In this document: piece after piece, positions 46,670 to 56,131 of the stretch
How positions within the stretch are numbered: the stretch's first letter is position 1
Layout: each line of letters begins with the position of its first letter
DNA from: Bog-159 sp963756605
Lineage (GTDB): Bacteria > Acidobacteriota > Terriglobia > Bryobacterales > Bryobacteraceae
Reading direction: 5' to 3'
DNA length: 64,000 nucleotides
NCBI GenBank assembly: GCA_963756605.1
Contig: CAVWOT010000012.1
Coordinates: forward strand, 186,001 to 250,000
Made by a program: the position numbers and the translations under genes
The notes under the pieces: model-generated
Database searches by the model: none
Told to the model about the DNA's origin: nothing
What the model saw: the letters and a program-made list of their open reading frames with translations, nothing else

Positions 46670-46928
46670 CTCTCGGCGGCGGATCGGGAGAGACTGGAGG
46701 ATCTCCGATCCTGCACCGCGGCGAAACGGCAGGTGCTTCACGCAGCCATTCTCTTGGAGTGCGCCAACGGAATGAGCGACAACGCGGTGGTGATTGATAA
46801 CGGGGTGAATCGTCACACGGTGGCGTTTGTGTATCCGCAAGTTCCTCCAGTTCGGCATGGATGCAGCGCTGGGAGAATTGCCGCGACCGAGCAAGCGTCG
46901 CCGCATCCCGGATGATGCCATTGCCTGA
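46670..46928 (+). pseudogene. Remnant of an IS630-family transposase HTH
   Basis: Reading from 46670 gives LSAADRERLEDLRS, RQVLHAAILLECANGMSDNA and RHTVAFVY; after a +1 shift near 46833 the reading continues RKFLQFGMDAALGELPRPSK and RRRIPDDAIA before a stop. This is the helix-turn-helix and linker of an IS630-type transposase (compare RAxILLxAAxG and PRPGRPRRI). The rest of the transposase is missing, so it is a dead fragment. Confidence 0.65.
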
Positions 46929-47336
46929 TCTCTGTTCTGGATGCTTAAGAATTTCAAACCGGAAGGCTAAAATAGGCCCCTGCGAAAACGAATCGAGGCT
47001 TGCCAGTTTTTCGGGATGCGGCCGGAGCACGAGTATGGCCCCGGCCTGCATCAAACCCCCAAGATACCCGTAGAACCCTGTAATCATTGACGTTTCACCG
47101 TGTTTTTGTAAACCTGGTTCTGGACAATTTTCCCGGATCCATACGGATAATTTGCCAGGCCCTCCGCTGTGCGGCAAAGGTACCTTGGTGTGCGGCAAGA
47201 ATCCAATGTTCGCGGGGGCAAACCGCACGTACGCGATTCCCGTCTTGACGGTCCAGGATGCTCTCAGGTTGATCCTGCCACCCGTGGTCGGGCGGCGCCG
47301 GCGTGCCGGACCGCCCTATGCCGGAGACTCGCGAAG
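46929..47336. other. Intergenic region with no feature seen
   Basis: About 400 bp separate the IS630 relic from the lectin gene. No open frame here reads like a known protein, and no clear hairpin or transposon end was seen. It may hold the rest of the decayed insertion. Confidence 0.35.
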
Positions 47337-48245
47337 TTAACGCACGATCCAATTTTGGCTCGGCACGGCAGTGCAGGTGTTCAGCACGAGTTGGGTTCCG
47401 TCGCCGACTGGCTGCCCTCCCGAGCTGTCCACACACAGGTTTTTGTCTCCGAACGTTATCACGATCACGGCGGCGCTAGACGAAGCCCCGACTCGCGTGC
47501 CGGGAACCATTAACCACTTCTGCTTCTCCCCGCCTGTACAGGCGGATATCTCCACGAGGCTTCCGGGAGTAGTCCCGCTGGCCGCCAGACACTTGGTCTT
47601 GGTGCCGTTCGTGCCAAGACCGACAATCTGGCCCGATTCAAAGTACCATGATTCGGCTGGTCCTTCGGCACAAGAGTAGGACAGCACCTGCGTGCCATTG
47701 GCAGTAAGGGATCCATCCACGGAAAAGCATACGTAGGGAGCGTCCGAATTCAGTTGGATTTCCATTCCACGCACGATCCAATTCTGGCTCGTCGCGGGCG
47801 TGCACGCGTTCACCACCAGTTGGTTGTAAAGGCCCGGCGAGCTGTCCAGGCACAGGTTGCCCTCTACAACCACCACGTTGTTGTCCTGGAAATACCACTG
47901 CTGATTTTGGCCGCCGTTGCAGGCGGATAACACCACCTTGGACCCGGAGGTGCTCCCGTTGGCCTCCAGGCAAGTGGTCACGCCATTGGCCGTGCCAATT
48001 CCCTCAAGCTGGCCGTCAATATAGTTCCACTGTTGCGGGGGCCCGTCTCCGCAGGAGTACAAAATCACGGGCGTCCCGTTGGCGGTATTGCCGCCCTGGA
48101 CTGACGCACACGTGAATGGTATGTTGGAATTCACCTGGAGTTGCGCGGCGTGCGCCGGGCAAAAACTCGCGGCCAATATGGCGAGCACTGGCAAAATCCC
48201 GAATGCTCGTAAGATGTAACTCATCGTCGAAGTGTCGTTTTTCAT
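47337..48245 (-). CDS. Secreted ricin-type lectin with two trefoils
   Basis: A 302-residue exported protein. A signal peptide (ending near CPAHA) precedes two ricin B-type beta-trefoils. QxW signatures are visible: QQWNY, QQWYF, SQNWIV in the first, ESWYF, QKWLM, SQNWIV in the second. The two halves have the same order of motifs (IPFTCASV...SQNWIVR and APYVCFSV...SQNWIVR), so the gene arose by internal duplication. Ricin domains bind sugars, and no catalytic domain is attached. AGGA lies 7 bp before ATG 48245. It could target plant or fungal polysaccharide. Confidence 0.85.
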   Translation of the reverse strand: MKNDTSTMSYILRAFGILPVLAILAASFCPAHAAQLQVNSNIPFTCASVQGGNTANGTPVILYSCGDGPPQQWNYIDGQLEGIGTANGVTTCLEANGSTSGSKVVLSACNGGQNQQWYFQDNNVVVVEGNLCLDSSPGLYNQLVVNACTPATSQNWIVRGMEIQLNSDAPYVCFSVDGSLTANGTQVLSYSCAEGPAESWYFESGQIVGLGTNGTKTKCLAASGTTPGSLVEISACTGGEKQKWLMVPGTRVGASSSAAVIVITFGDKNLCVDSSGGQPVGDGTQLVLNTCTAVPSQNWIVR

Positions 48246-48326
48246 AATTGTTCCTTTTCTCGCAAGTGTCTTATTCTGAATTTTTCGGTGGTGCTTCCAT
48301 CCACCCGTTCGGATAAGGAAGACTCG

Positions 48327-48587
48327 TCATTTCAACCCTCGCAACGATTCCTCGCAAACCAGGATTGCGCCGTTCGGCCGTTCCAGGAAGTGGACCTTGC
48401 CTGCTTCCACCCACTGGTAGACCAACCGCTCCTGTACCCCGGCAACGACCGCCGCCAGAGCCACCGGCAGCATTGAGACCTCACGGCCGCAATGCTCGCA
48501 ATGCGCCTGTTCGCGACCGGCGGTGCGGCTCGAAATCGAGATCTCGCGCTTCTCAACCGTGACTGCGATGCGCCGCCGGACCCTCAT
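48327..48587 (-). CDS. Small Cys-x2-Cys plus helix-turn-helix protein
   Basis: An 86-residue protein. The N-terminal third is basic (MRVRRRIAVTVEKRE). Cys30 and Cys33 (CEHCG) form a possible half zinc site, followed by an MerR/excisionase-like helix-turn-helix: VALAAVVAGVQERLVYQWVEAGKVHF (given in parts). Similar small proteins recur in Acidobacteriota, as far as I recall, often beside other regulators or secreted-protein genes. It lies 98 bp after the winged-helix regulator stop and 81 bp before the lectin start on the same strand, so it could regulate the lectin. Function is inferred. Confidence 0.65.
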   Translation of the reverse strand: MRVRRRIAVTVEKREISISSRTAGREQAHCEHCGREVSMLPVALAAVVAGVQERLVYQWVEAGKVHFLERPNGAILVCEESLRGLK

Positions 48588-48684
48588 CCGGAAGCGAGTA
48601 TGGCAGGGCGCCGCGATGGAAGTCCTCAGGCGCTCTCAGGAATTCTCAATTGTTCTCAGGGGAATTGAAATGCCGGGGAATCAA

Positions 48685-51027
48685 TTAGTTGGAGGGCAGC
48701 TTGGCATACTCGCGGCGGGCTTCCTGAAGCACCGGCAGGTTCGCATCGGCTTCTTTCCAGAGGTCGAAGAAGCGTTCGTAGGCGGTCCGGCTCTCCGCGC
48801 GCTTGCCTTCCAGGCAGTACGCCCGCGCCAGCCCCAGATACGCCAACGGATACATGGGAGAAACCGGATCGATTCCGGGATTATCCGTAATCGCCCGGTA
48901 TTCCGTAACCGCCCGCTCCGGGATCTTCGCATCCAGATAAGCGCGCCCACGCAGGAACGGAATGATGTAGTCCCTCAATTCGTAAACCTGCGTCGGCTCC
49001 AGCAGCTTCACCGCCTCGCCGGCCTTCTTCCGGTAGATTGCCACCGAGGCTTGGAGCAGGGGAAGATCCACCCGGTCCCGGAGAACGCTGTGTCCAGGAT
49101 ACCTTTCCAATCGGGCGATTACGTTCTCCGCATACGCCGTTCCCCCGGAGAGCGCTGCCGCGATGCCCGCCTCGGTCAACACTTCGGCCTCCCGATCCAG
49201 CGGCACCTTCTCGGCCTCCGACCGCGCCTCTGGCAGGAACCCCGCGAACCAGTCCACCTGCGCCTCGTCCACCAGCACCTCGTTAGGGAAATCCTCAAAC
49301 CGCTCCCTCCGGGACGCCTCGATGGCCTCTCGAAACATCTCATGCGCGCGCCGGATCCGGCCCCCGGTCGCCGCGGCCCATCCCTGGTCATCCAGCGTCT
49401 CGTTTTCCGTGGTCTTGCCTTTGTCCCACTCCACTTCCCCGGCCATCCCGCCAGCGTCTTTCTGGGCATATGCAATCTGAAACAGAATGCTATGCAGATG
49501 CCAGTTATCCAAGCGCTGCGCGAAAGCCTTCCGGCAGGTGGCTTTGGCATCCTCGAAGAGATTGGCCTTCTTCTGCGCCCGCGCGAGCATCGCGTAAGCC
49601 AGCACTGCCTTAGGATCCAGCTTGAGGGCTTCCTGCGCGGCCGCGGCCGACTCCCGATACCGGCCCATCAGGATATAAGTGCCCGCCAGTTCCGTCCAGG
49701 ACGCTGCATCGCTAGGGTACAGCCTCGTCCATACCTTGTATGTATCCGCGGTCCGCTCCAGGTCCTCGTCTACCACGGAGTAAAAACGCGCCGCAATCGA
49801 AAGCTTTTCCATCTCACTCACCCCGTCGCTAAGGGCGTACGCTTTCGCATAGTCTTCCGCGGCGCGCTTGCCCTCTTGGAGGTTGAACAGCAACCTTCCA
49901 CGGGCGGCATAGGCCAGCGCGAATTTCGGATCGAGCTCAATGGCGCGATCGAATAGCGGAATCGCGTCGGCGGCATTCGCGGACGTCTGCATCGCATTCC
50001 CTTTCGAAAAAGCGACCAGCGCGTCGAATGACTTCGTGGTCGCTTGATAGATCGGCACGTCGAACTGCTGAATGGAGCGCGGGGATTCTCCAAGCTGCCG
50101 CCGCACCCGCCCGGCCACCCGGTCGAGCGACTTCAGAACGTCTTCCTTCGACACCGCCTCCGCTTTCTCCCGTGAGATGGCGCCCCCTGTCGCGCAATCC
50201 AGCGCGTCCACCGTGACAAGGTAGTGCGCGCCAACGCTGGCGATCTCCCCGGCGATCACCGCTTGTCCGCTGTTGCGCCGGCAAATCTCGAGGGCGATTG
50301 GCTCGCTTAGGTTTTCGCCCGCCTGCCGCCCCATCATGCGCAGCGTCTCCGCCACCTTGGCTTGCGGCAGTATACTCAGATACGGCGACTGCCCCAGCTC
50401 AATCTCCAGCGCCCTTCGCAAGGTCAGATCGAAGGCCGGATCATTCCCGTGATTGACGAAGTCCGCGACCACGATCTCCCGGTGCCCACTTGGAATCGGC
50501 CGTTGAGCCGCCCGGTAAAGGACTGCGCTGACGCCGGCCAGCACGGCCAATGCCGCCGAACCGGCCGAAATCCATCGTCGGCGCCGGCTCTCCGCCGCGG
50601 GCAGCCTGGCGGGCGGCTTTTCGGCAACACCGTCGAAATACTCTTCTTCGACAATCGCCGTCGTCTGAGTATGCGTCGCGTGCACCACCAACTGAGGCGA
50701 TTCGCTCTCCAGCGGCGCCGCGAATTGATAACCCCGCCCCGGCACCGTCAGAATGTAGCGATTCTCTTTGCTGGTCTCCCCCAGAGCCTTCCTCAATAGA
50801 AAAACGTTCTGGCTGAGATTCCCCTCTTCCACAGTGCTGTCCGGCCATACCGCGTCTAGCAATTCTTCCTTGGTCAGCAGGCGTCCCGGATTGCGCGCCA
50901 TATATAGGAGCAGATCGAACGCTTTCGGGGTCAGGGGAACCGGCTGTTCATCGCGCGTCAGGCAGCGCCTGCCCGGCTCGATCGAGAACGCGCCAAAGCG
51001 GTAGATTCGGGATTCCTGGGGAACCAT
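48685..51027 (-). CDS. Membrane-bound winged-helix regulator with TolB-like and TPR domains
   Basis: A 780-residue CadC-like regulator. Residues 8-100 are an OmpR/PhoB-type winged helix (YRFGAFSIEP, LTPKAFDLLLYMARNPG, NVFLLRKALGE, VPGRGYQF). One membrane helix lies near 152-171, then a TolB-like domain (about 185-300: EIVVADFVNHGNDPAF, ALEIELGQSPYLSIL) and a TPR array (about 330-750). The layout puts the sensor in the periplasm and the DNA-binding part in the cytoplasm. It is divergent from the RND pump, with two inverted repeats between them (51151-51178 and 51333-51352), so it may control that pump. Confidence 0.8.
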   Translation of the reverse strand: MVPQESRIYRFGAFSIEPGRRCLTRDEQPVPLTPKAFDLLLYMARNPGRLLTKEELLDAVWPDSTVEEGNLSQNVFLLRKALGETSKENRYILTVPGRGYQFAAPLESESPQLVVHATHTQTTAIVEEEYFDGVAEKPPARLPAAESRRRRWISAGSAALAVLAGVSAVLYRAAQRPIPSGHREIVVADFVNHGNDPAFDLTLRRALEIELGQSPYLSILPQAKVAETLRMMGRQAGENLSEPIALEICRRNSGQAVIAGEIASVGAHYLVTVDALDCATGGAISREKAEAVSKEDVLKSLDRVAGRVRRQLGESPRSIQQFDVPIYQATTKSFDALVAFSKGNAMQTSANAADAIPLFDRAIELDPKFALAYAARGRLLFNLQEGKRAAEDYAKAYALSDGVSEMEKLSIAARFYSVVDEDLERTADTYKVWTRLYPSDAASWTELAGTYILMGRYRESAAAAQEALKLDPKAVLAYAMLARAQKKANLFEDAKATCRKAFAQRLDNWHLHSILFQIAYAQKDAGGMAGEVEWDKGKTTENETLDDQGWAAATGGRIRRAHEMFREAIEASRRERFEDFPNEVLVDEAQVDWFAGFLPEARSEAEKVPLDREAEVLTEAGIAAALSGGTAYAENVIARLERYPGHSVLRDRVDLPLLQASVAIYRKKAGEAVKLLEPTQVYELRDYIIPFLRGRAYLDAKIPERAVTEYRAITDNPGIDPVSPMYPLAYLGLARAYCLEGKRAESRTAYERFFDLWKEADANLPVLQEARREYAKLPSN

Positions 51028-51150
51028 GCTTCAAGCTCGCGGCGCCTTCGCGAAGGCAGACTTCGGTAGTGTAGCACTTCCGGCCATACAGGCGATGAAG
51101 TCTTGTCTCATGCAGGATGAGCCTGGAGGAGCCTGTACATACTGTAGTTC

Positions 51151-51178
51151 TGGCTTATCATAATGAGAAGATAAGCCA
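51151..51178. promoter_or_regulatory. Perfect 9-bp inverted repeat, candidate operator
   Basis: TGGCTTATC (51151-51159) and its exact complement GATAAGCCA (51170-51178) are separated by 10 bases. The 19-bp centre-to-centre spacing fits two turns of the helix, as expected for a dimeric regulator. It lies in the divergent region 233 bp before the RND start and 124 bp before the regulator start. Confidence 0.5.
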
Positions 51179-51332
51179 TTCGCGGGCGCGATCCAAATGA
51201 TACCAATCCGGCACTGGCGTCCGGTTCTTCTTCGCCAGCATTCCTGATAACTTTCGCGTGACCGGTGCTCTGCTTCGGCGTATTTCTATGAGCAGAAATG
51301 GCAGTGCTTTTGCCGAACGGTTCGGCTGGCGG

Positions 51333-51352
51333 GTACGATATACTTCTCGTAC
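51333..51352. promoter_or_regulatory. Operator-like repeat around a TATACT -10 box
   Basis: GTACGA (51333-51338) and TCGTAC (51347-51352) are exact complements 8 bases apart. The TATACT in the loop (51339-51344) has the form of a -10 box about 32 bp ahead of ATG 51383. No clear -35 box was found at 17 bp spacing. A regulator bound here would cover the RND promoter. Confidence 0.45.
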
Positions 51353-51382
51353 AGGAATACCGCGCACCGCGGAACTCAGCTT

Positions 51383-54300
51383 ATGTGGATAGTCCGCCTC
51401 GCCCTTGGCCGCCCGTACACTTTCGTCGTGATGGCAATTCTTATCGCCATACTCGGCGGCGCAGCCATCGTCACCATGCCCGTGGATATCTTTCCTTATA
51501 TCGATATTCCTGTGGTGAGTGTCCTGTGGGTGTATTCCGGTCTTTCTCCTGAGGAGATGGAGAAGCGCGTGGTTACGGGCTTCGAGCGCAGCCTCACTTC
51601 GAATGTCAACGATGTGGAGCACATTGAGTCGCAATCGTACTCCGGATACGCGGTCGTCAAAATCTATTTCCATCCGAATGTGAAGATCGATATGGCGGTG
51701 GCTCAAACCACAGCCACCATGCAGACCGCCCTTCGCCAGATGCCGCCTGGGATGTTTCCCGCGAATATACTGAAATACGACGCTTCGAGTGTGCCCATCT
51801 TACAACTCGGCCTGTCCAGCAAAACCCTGCGCGAACAGGAGATTTTCGACATTGGGAACAACTTCATTCGTACTCCGCTCGGCACCGTGCAAGGCGCTTC
51901 GGTCTCTTATCCTCTCGGCGGAAAACAGCGCGCCGTCATGGTGGATCTGAACCTGGACGATCTGTACGCCAAGCAACTCTCGCCCATCGACATATCCAAT
52001 GCGTTGAACCTGCAGAACCTGATTCTTCCCGCCGGCACAGCCAAGCTCGGCCATACCGAGTACCAGGTTCTGGTCAATAGCAGCCCCGTCGATCTGAACG
52101 ATTTGAACGATCTGCCCATCAAGACCGTGAACGGCGCTACGGTCTATATCAAAGACGTGGCGCAGGTGCACGACGGCTTCTCGGTGCAGAACAACATCGT
52201 GCGCACCAACGGATCGCGCGGTGTGTTGATCACCATAACCCGCAACGGGAAGGCGTCCACGCTGGCCATCGTCAACGCTGTGAAAGCCGCCCTGCCCCGC
52301 ATCCTGGCCAACGTTCCGCCCGAGTTGAAGGTTACGGCGTTGGCGGACCAGTCGGTTTTCGTACGAGCTTCCATTGAGGGAGTATTGCGCGAAGCGCTGA
52401 TTGCCGCTGGTCTGACCGGCCTCATGATCCTGCTGTTTCTGGGAAGCTTGCGCAGCATGTTCATCGTCTGTCTTTCCATCCCGCTCTCGATTCTCACTTC
52501 GCTTTGCCTGCTCAGTCTGCTGGGACAGACCATTAACGTGATGACATTGGGCGGTCTGGCTCTGGCGGTCGGCATCCTGGTGGACGATGCCACGGTGGAA
52601 ATTGAGAATACCCATCGGAATTTCGCAATGGGAAAGCCGATTATCACGGCGGTGCTGGATGGCGCGTCGCAGATCGCGGTTCCGACTTTCGTGGCCACCA
52701 TCTCGATTTGCATCGTGTTTGTGCCGGTGCTGCTGCTCACCGGCACCGCGCGATATCTGTTTACGCCGCTCGCCATGGCGGTGGTTTTCGCCATGCTCGC
52801 TTCCTATCTGCTTTCGCGCACGCTGGTGCCTACCATGATGGCTTACCTGCTCGAATCCGAGATGACCGGCGGCAGCCGGCGCACCGGCCTGTTTGCGCGC
52901 GGCCATCATCTTTTCAACCATGCTTTCGAGGCGCTTCGGTTCCGCTACGTCGGGCTGCTGGATTGGTCCCTGCGCCACCGCGGACGCACATTATTAGCGT
53001 TCGGGACTTTTTTTGCTGCCTCTCTAGGCCTGGGCTGGCTGGTAGGCGAGGATTTCTTCCCGGCTGTCGATTCCGGCCAGATGCGGCTGCATGCGCGCGG
53101 TCCCGCGGGCACGCGCATCGAAGAGACGGAGGTCCGGTTTTCCGATCTCGAACACGAAATCCGCTCCGTGATTCCGCCTGATGAGATCGAGATGGTGATC
53201 GACAATATCGGAATTCCGAACAGTTGGCCCGCCATTGCCCAGGGCGACATTCCCACCATCTCCAGCGCCGATGGGGAAATCCTGATTTCGCTCAACAAGG
53301 AAAAGCACGCCCCCACGCGCGATTACGAGGTCCTGCTGCGGAAGCGTCTGCATCAGCGCTTCCCGGATATGACCTTTTTCTTCCAACCGGCCAACATCAC
53401 CAGCCAGATTCTCAACTTCGGCCTGCCTGCGCCAATCGATCTGCAAGTGGTCGGGCGCAACGCCGCGGCTAACTACGCCATTGCCCAGAAATTGGCCGAG
53501 CGCATCGCGCGCGTTCCCGGCGCGGCGGACGTGCATGTTCACCAGGTCGCCGATCAACCGGTGATCCGCGTGAATGTGGATCGGGCCAAAGCTGCGCAGA
53601 TGGGGCTGACGCAACGCGACGTCACCAGCAGCATGCTGATCTCTCTCAGCGGCAACGGCACCGTCGCGCCGAATTTCTGGATGAACTGGACTAACGGCGT
53701 CAACTACAGCGTCGGCGTGCAGACGCCGCAATACCGCATCGACTCCATGGACGCTCTGTTGCGCACTCCCATCTCGCCGAACTCGAATGCCGTCAATAGC
53801 ACCACGGCCGGGTCAATGGCGGGCGCGTCCACTGCCGGGCCGGCTTCGGTGGGCACATCTCCGGGCGGTGCCACCCAAGCCTACGGAAACCCAGGGGCGG
53901 TTGCCGGCGATACTCAGTTGCTCTCGAATCTGGCCTCCGTCCAACGGTCGTACATGCCCGTCATCGTCAACCATTACAATGTCTGGCCGGTTTTCGATGT
54001 TTTCGCCAACGTGGACCGGAGCGACTTGGGCGGCGTTGGCGCGGAGGTCAGGAAAATCATGCGGGAAGAGGAGCCCCGCCTGCCGCGCGGCACGACATTC
54101 TCGTTGCGCGGACAGGTGGCTACCATGCAATCGTCGTTCTTCCGCCTGGGGTTGGGGCTGGTGTTCGCCGTCGTTCTGGTGTATCTGCTGATGACCATAA
54201 ACTTCCAGTCGTGGCTGGACCCCTTCATCATCCTCATGGCGCTGCCGGGCGCCACCGCCGGCATTCTGTGGATGCTGTTTCTGACCGGCACCTCGCTGAG

Positions 54301-54670
54301 CGTGCCCTCGCTGATGGGCGCTATGATGTGCATCGGCGTGGCGACAGCCAATAGCATTCTGATCGTTACCTTCGCCAACGACGAACGCGAAACGCTGCTC
54401 TCCGCGCGGGAGGCCATGCTCTCCGCCGGCTATGCACGTGTCCGCCCGGTTATGATGACCGCCACAGCCATGATCCTGGGCATGGTTCCCATGTCCTTGG
54501 GCCTCGGCGAAGGCGGCGAACAGAACGCGCCCCTGGGGCGCGCGGTTATCGGCGGTCTGGCCTTCGCCACCGTGACCACGCTATTCGTAGTCCCCATCAT
54601 CTATTCGTATCTGCGGACGAATCCGCCGGTGGATCATCAGCGTAGACTGGAAGAAATGAACACCAGATGA
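51383..54670 (+). CDS. RND efflux pump, inner-membrane subunit
   Basis: A 1095-residue RND transporter of the HAE1-like type with the usual 12 helices and two large periplasmic loops. Helix 4 carries the acidic proton-relay pair in LALAVGILVDDATVEIENTH (LVDDA). It differs from standard pumps by a Gly/Ser/Thr/Ala-rich insertion at about residues 797-845 (DNA 53775-53915) in the second porter loop, probably an unstructured linker. It overlaps the adaptor gene by 4 bp at 54667-54670. No outer-membrane TolC-type gene is next to it. The substrate is unknown. Confidence 0.85.
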   Translation: MWIVRLALGRPYTFVVMAILIAILGGAAIVTMPVDIFPYIDIPVVSVLWVYSGLSPEEMEKRVVTGFERSLTSNVNDVEHIESQSYSGYAVVKIYFHPNVKIDMAVAQTTATMQTALRQMPPGMFPANILKYDASSVPILQLGLSSKTLREQEIFDIGNNFIRTPLGTVQGASVSYPLGGKQRAVMVDLNLDDLYAKQLSPIDISNALNLQNLILPAGTAKLGHTEYQVLVNSSPVDLNDLNDLPIKTVNGATVYIKDVAQVHDGFSVQNNIVRTNGSRGVLITITRNGKASTLAIVNAVKAALPRILANVPPELKVTALADQSVFVRASIEGVLREALIAAGLTGLMILLFLGSLRSMFIVCLSIPLSILTSLCLLSLLGQTINVMTLGGLALAVGILVDDATVEIENTHRNFAMGKPIITAVLDGASQIAVPTFVATISICIVFVPVLLLTGTARYLFTPLAMAVVFAMLASYLLSRTLVPTMMAYLLESEMTGGSRRTGLFARGHHLFNHAFEALRFRYVGLLDWSLRHRGRTLLAFGTFFAASLGLGWLVGEDFFPAVDSGQMRLHARGPAGTRIEETEVRFSDLEHEIRSVIPPDEIEMVIDNIGIPNSWPAIAQGDIPTISSADGEILISLNKEKHAPTRDYEVLLRKRLHQRFPDMTFFFQPANITSQILNFGLPAPIDLQVVGRNAAANYAIAQKLAERIARVPGAADVHVHQVADQPVIRVNVDRAKAAQMGLTQRDVTSSMLISLSGNGTVAPNFWMNWTNGVNYSVGVQTPQYRIDSMDALLRTPISPNSNAVNSTTAGSMAGASTAGPASVGTSPGGATQAYGNPGAVAGDTQLLSNLASVQRSYMPVIVNHYNVWPVFDVFANVDRSDLGGVGAEVRKIMREEEPRLPRGTTFSLRGQVATMQSSFFRLGLGLVFAVVLVYLLMTINFQSWLDPFIILMALPGATAGILWMLFLTGTSLSVPSLMGAMMCIGVATANSILIVTFANDERETLLSAREAMLSAGYARVRPVMMTATAMILGMVPMSLGLGEGGEQNAPLGRAVIGGLAFATVTTLFVVPIIYSYLRTNPPVDHQRRLEEMNTR

Positions 54671-56016
54671 GGCGCACCGAACCTGATCAACCGGGCATGT
54701 CCGATCTGCTACGGGAGAACGAAGATCTCAAACGGCAACTCCAGGAACTGAAGACTGCCGGTAATGGCGCTTCCCCGGGTGGCCTGCCGGCGAAAGTGTG
54801 GCGCCCCTCGGCCATTACCATCTGGGCGATTTTTCTGACGGCAGTTGTGCTGGTCGTGGTAGCGTTCTTCTCCGGATACGTGCCGCTGTGGAAGAGGCGT
54901 GACCTCATCGCAAGCGAGGCGCGCGAGCAGGAGCGGGCGCTGCCGCGGGTGGAGGTGATTGAGGTGGGCCATTCCTCCAACAAGAGCGTGATCGAACTGC
55001 CCGGCAGCATACAGGCGATCACCGAGGCGCCCATCCTGGCGCGTGCCGATGGATACTTGCAGCGCCGCATGGTGGATATCGGCGATCGGGTACGCACCGG
55101 CCAGTCTCTGGCTGTAATCGATGCCCCCGAGATGGATGAGCAGATAAGGCAGGCTAAGGCCAACCTCCTGCAGGCACAAGCGGCGGTGGACCAGGCTGCG
55201 GCAAATTACGAGCGGGGCCAGGCCGACGAGGATCTTGCCAAGGTGACCGCGCAACGGTGGTCTTCCCTTTCAGCCAAGGGCGTGGTCTCGCGTCAGGAAA
55301 ACGACCGCTATCAGTCCGAGTACAGATCGCTCACAGCCGCCGCCAAAGCCCTCGAGAAGGCGCTTGCGGCGCAGCGAAGCAACGTGGCGGCTACTGAGGC
55401 CAACCTGGCCCGCCTGGATCAGGTGCAAAGTTACCGGCTGGTGAAAGCGCCGTTCGACGGAGTGATCACGCTGCGCGATGTGGATGTCGGCGCGCTGGTG
55501 AACGCGGGCAATACGCTGCTTTTCCGGATTGCGCAGATCAACATACTCCGCACCTATTTGAACGTACCGCAGGCCAATGCCAGTGATGTGCAGGTAGGCC
55601 AAACCGCCCGGTTGAGTGTTTCCAACCTGCCGGGGCGCCAGTTTGCGGGCGAGGTGGCGCGCACGGCGAGCGCGCTGGATCCCGCCAGCCGTACCTTGCT
55701 GGTGGAAGTGCGTGTGCCGAATCCCGGCGGCGCGCTGCTGCCGGGCATGTACGCCCGCGTCGCTCTGATCGGCGCACGCTCCAACGCTCCCTTACGGGTT
55801 CCCAGCGACGCGCTGATCGTACGAGGCGAAGGCACCGAAGTTGCCGTAGTTCGCGACGGACACACCGTCCATCTGCAAAAGATCGAAGTCGGCCGGGACT
55901 ATGGCGATCACCTTGATGTCGTCGGAGGGCTCAGCGAAGGCCAGACCATTATCGCTAACCCCGGCGATGTGGTGCGGGAAGGCCTGCAAGTTCAGCCGGT
56001 GCCGATCGCCAGGTGA
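54667..56016 (+). CDS. RND periplasmic adaptor (membrane-fusion protein)
   Basis: A 449-residue adaptor. A leading cytoplasmic segment with a short coiled coil (MSDLLRENEDLKRQLQEL) precedes one membrane helix (ITIWAIFLTAVVLVVVAFF), then the lipoyl/barrel part (APILARADGYLQRRMVDIGD), a long hairpin of helices (AKANLLQAQAAVDQAAANYER) and the beta-barrel and proximal domain (LVKAPFDGVITLRDVDVGALV). It bridges the pump to an outer-membrane factor. Unusually, the adaptor follows the pump rather than preceding it. A TolC partner must be elsewhere. Confidence 0.82.
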   Translation: MRRTEPDQPGMSDLLRENEDLKRQLQELKTAGNGASPGGLPAKVWRPSAITIWAIFLTAVVLVVVAFFSGYVPLWKRRDLIASEAREQERALPRVEVIEVGHSSNKSVIELPGSIQAITEAPILARADGYLQRRMVDIGDRVRTGQSLAVIDAPEMDEQIRQAKANLLQAQAAVDQAAANYERGQADEDLAKVTAQRWSSLSAKGVVSRQENDRYQSEYRSLTAAAKALEKALAAQRSNVAATEANLARLDQVQSYRLVKAPFDGVITLRDVDVGALVNAGNTLLFRIAQINILRTYLNVPQANASDVQVGQTARLSVSNLPGRQFAGEVARTASALDPASRTLLVEVRVPNPGGALLPGMYARVALIGARSNAPLRVPSDALIVRGEGTEVAVVRDGHTVHLQKIEVGRDYGDHLDVVGGLSEGQTIIANPGDVVREGLQVQPVPIAR

Positions 56017-56131
56017 AGGCTTCCCAAACGGTAAGATCAACTCCCCCTGATGGCGAGACTCTGCTTCGCCCCAGCCGGCGCTTCGCGTTCCTTGTCTCAG
56101 GCCGAATGCGCCGGCGGGCAGTGAAAACGTC

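Larger units (their letters stand above)
51028..51382. other. Divergent promoter region of regulator and RND pump
   Basis: About 355 bp between the winged-helix regulator (leftward) and the RND pump (rightward). It contains two inverted repeats, listed separately, and a TATACT -10-like box. No protein or RNA gene was recognised. Confidence 0.6.

Noticed and set aside
46502..46957. Minus-strand open frame across the IS630 relic
   Set aside because: It is antisense to a recognisable transposase fragment and has no motif of its own.
46659..47228. Minus-strand frame ahead of the lectin
   Set aside because: Composition is biased and no family pattern is present.
51158..51706. Minus-strand open frame overlapping the RND start
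   Set aside because: It covers the inverted repeats and the start of the RND gene and lacks any protein pattern.
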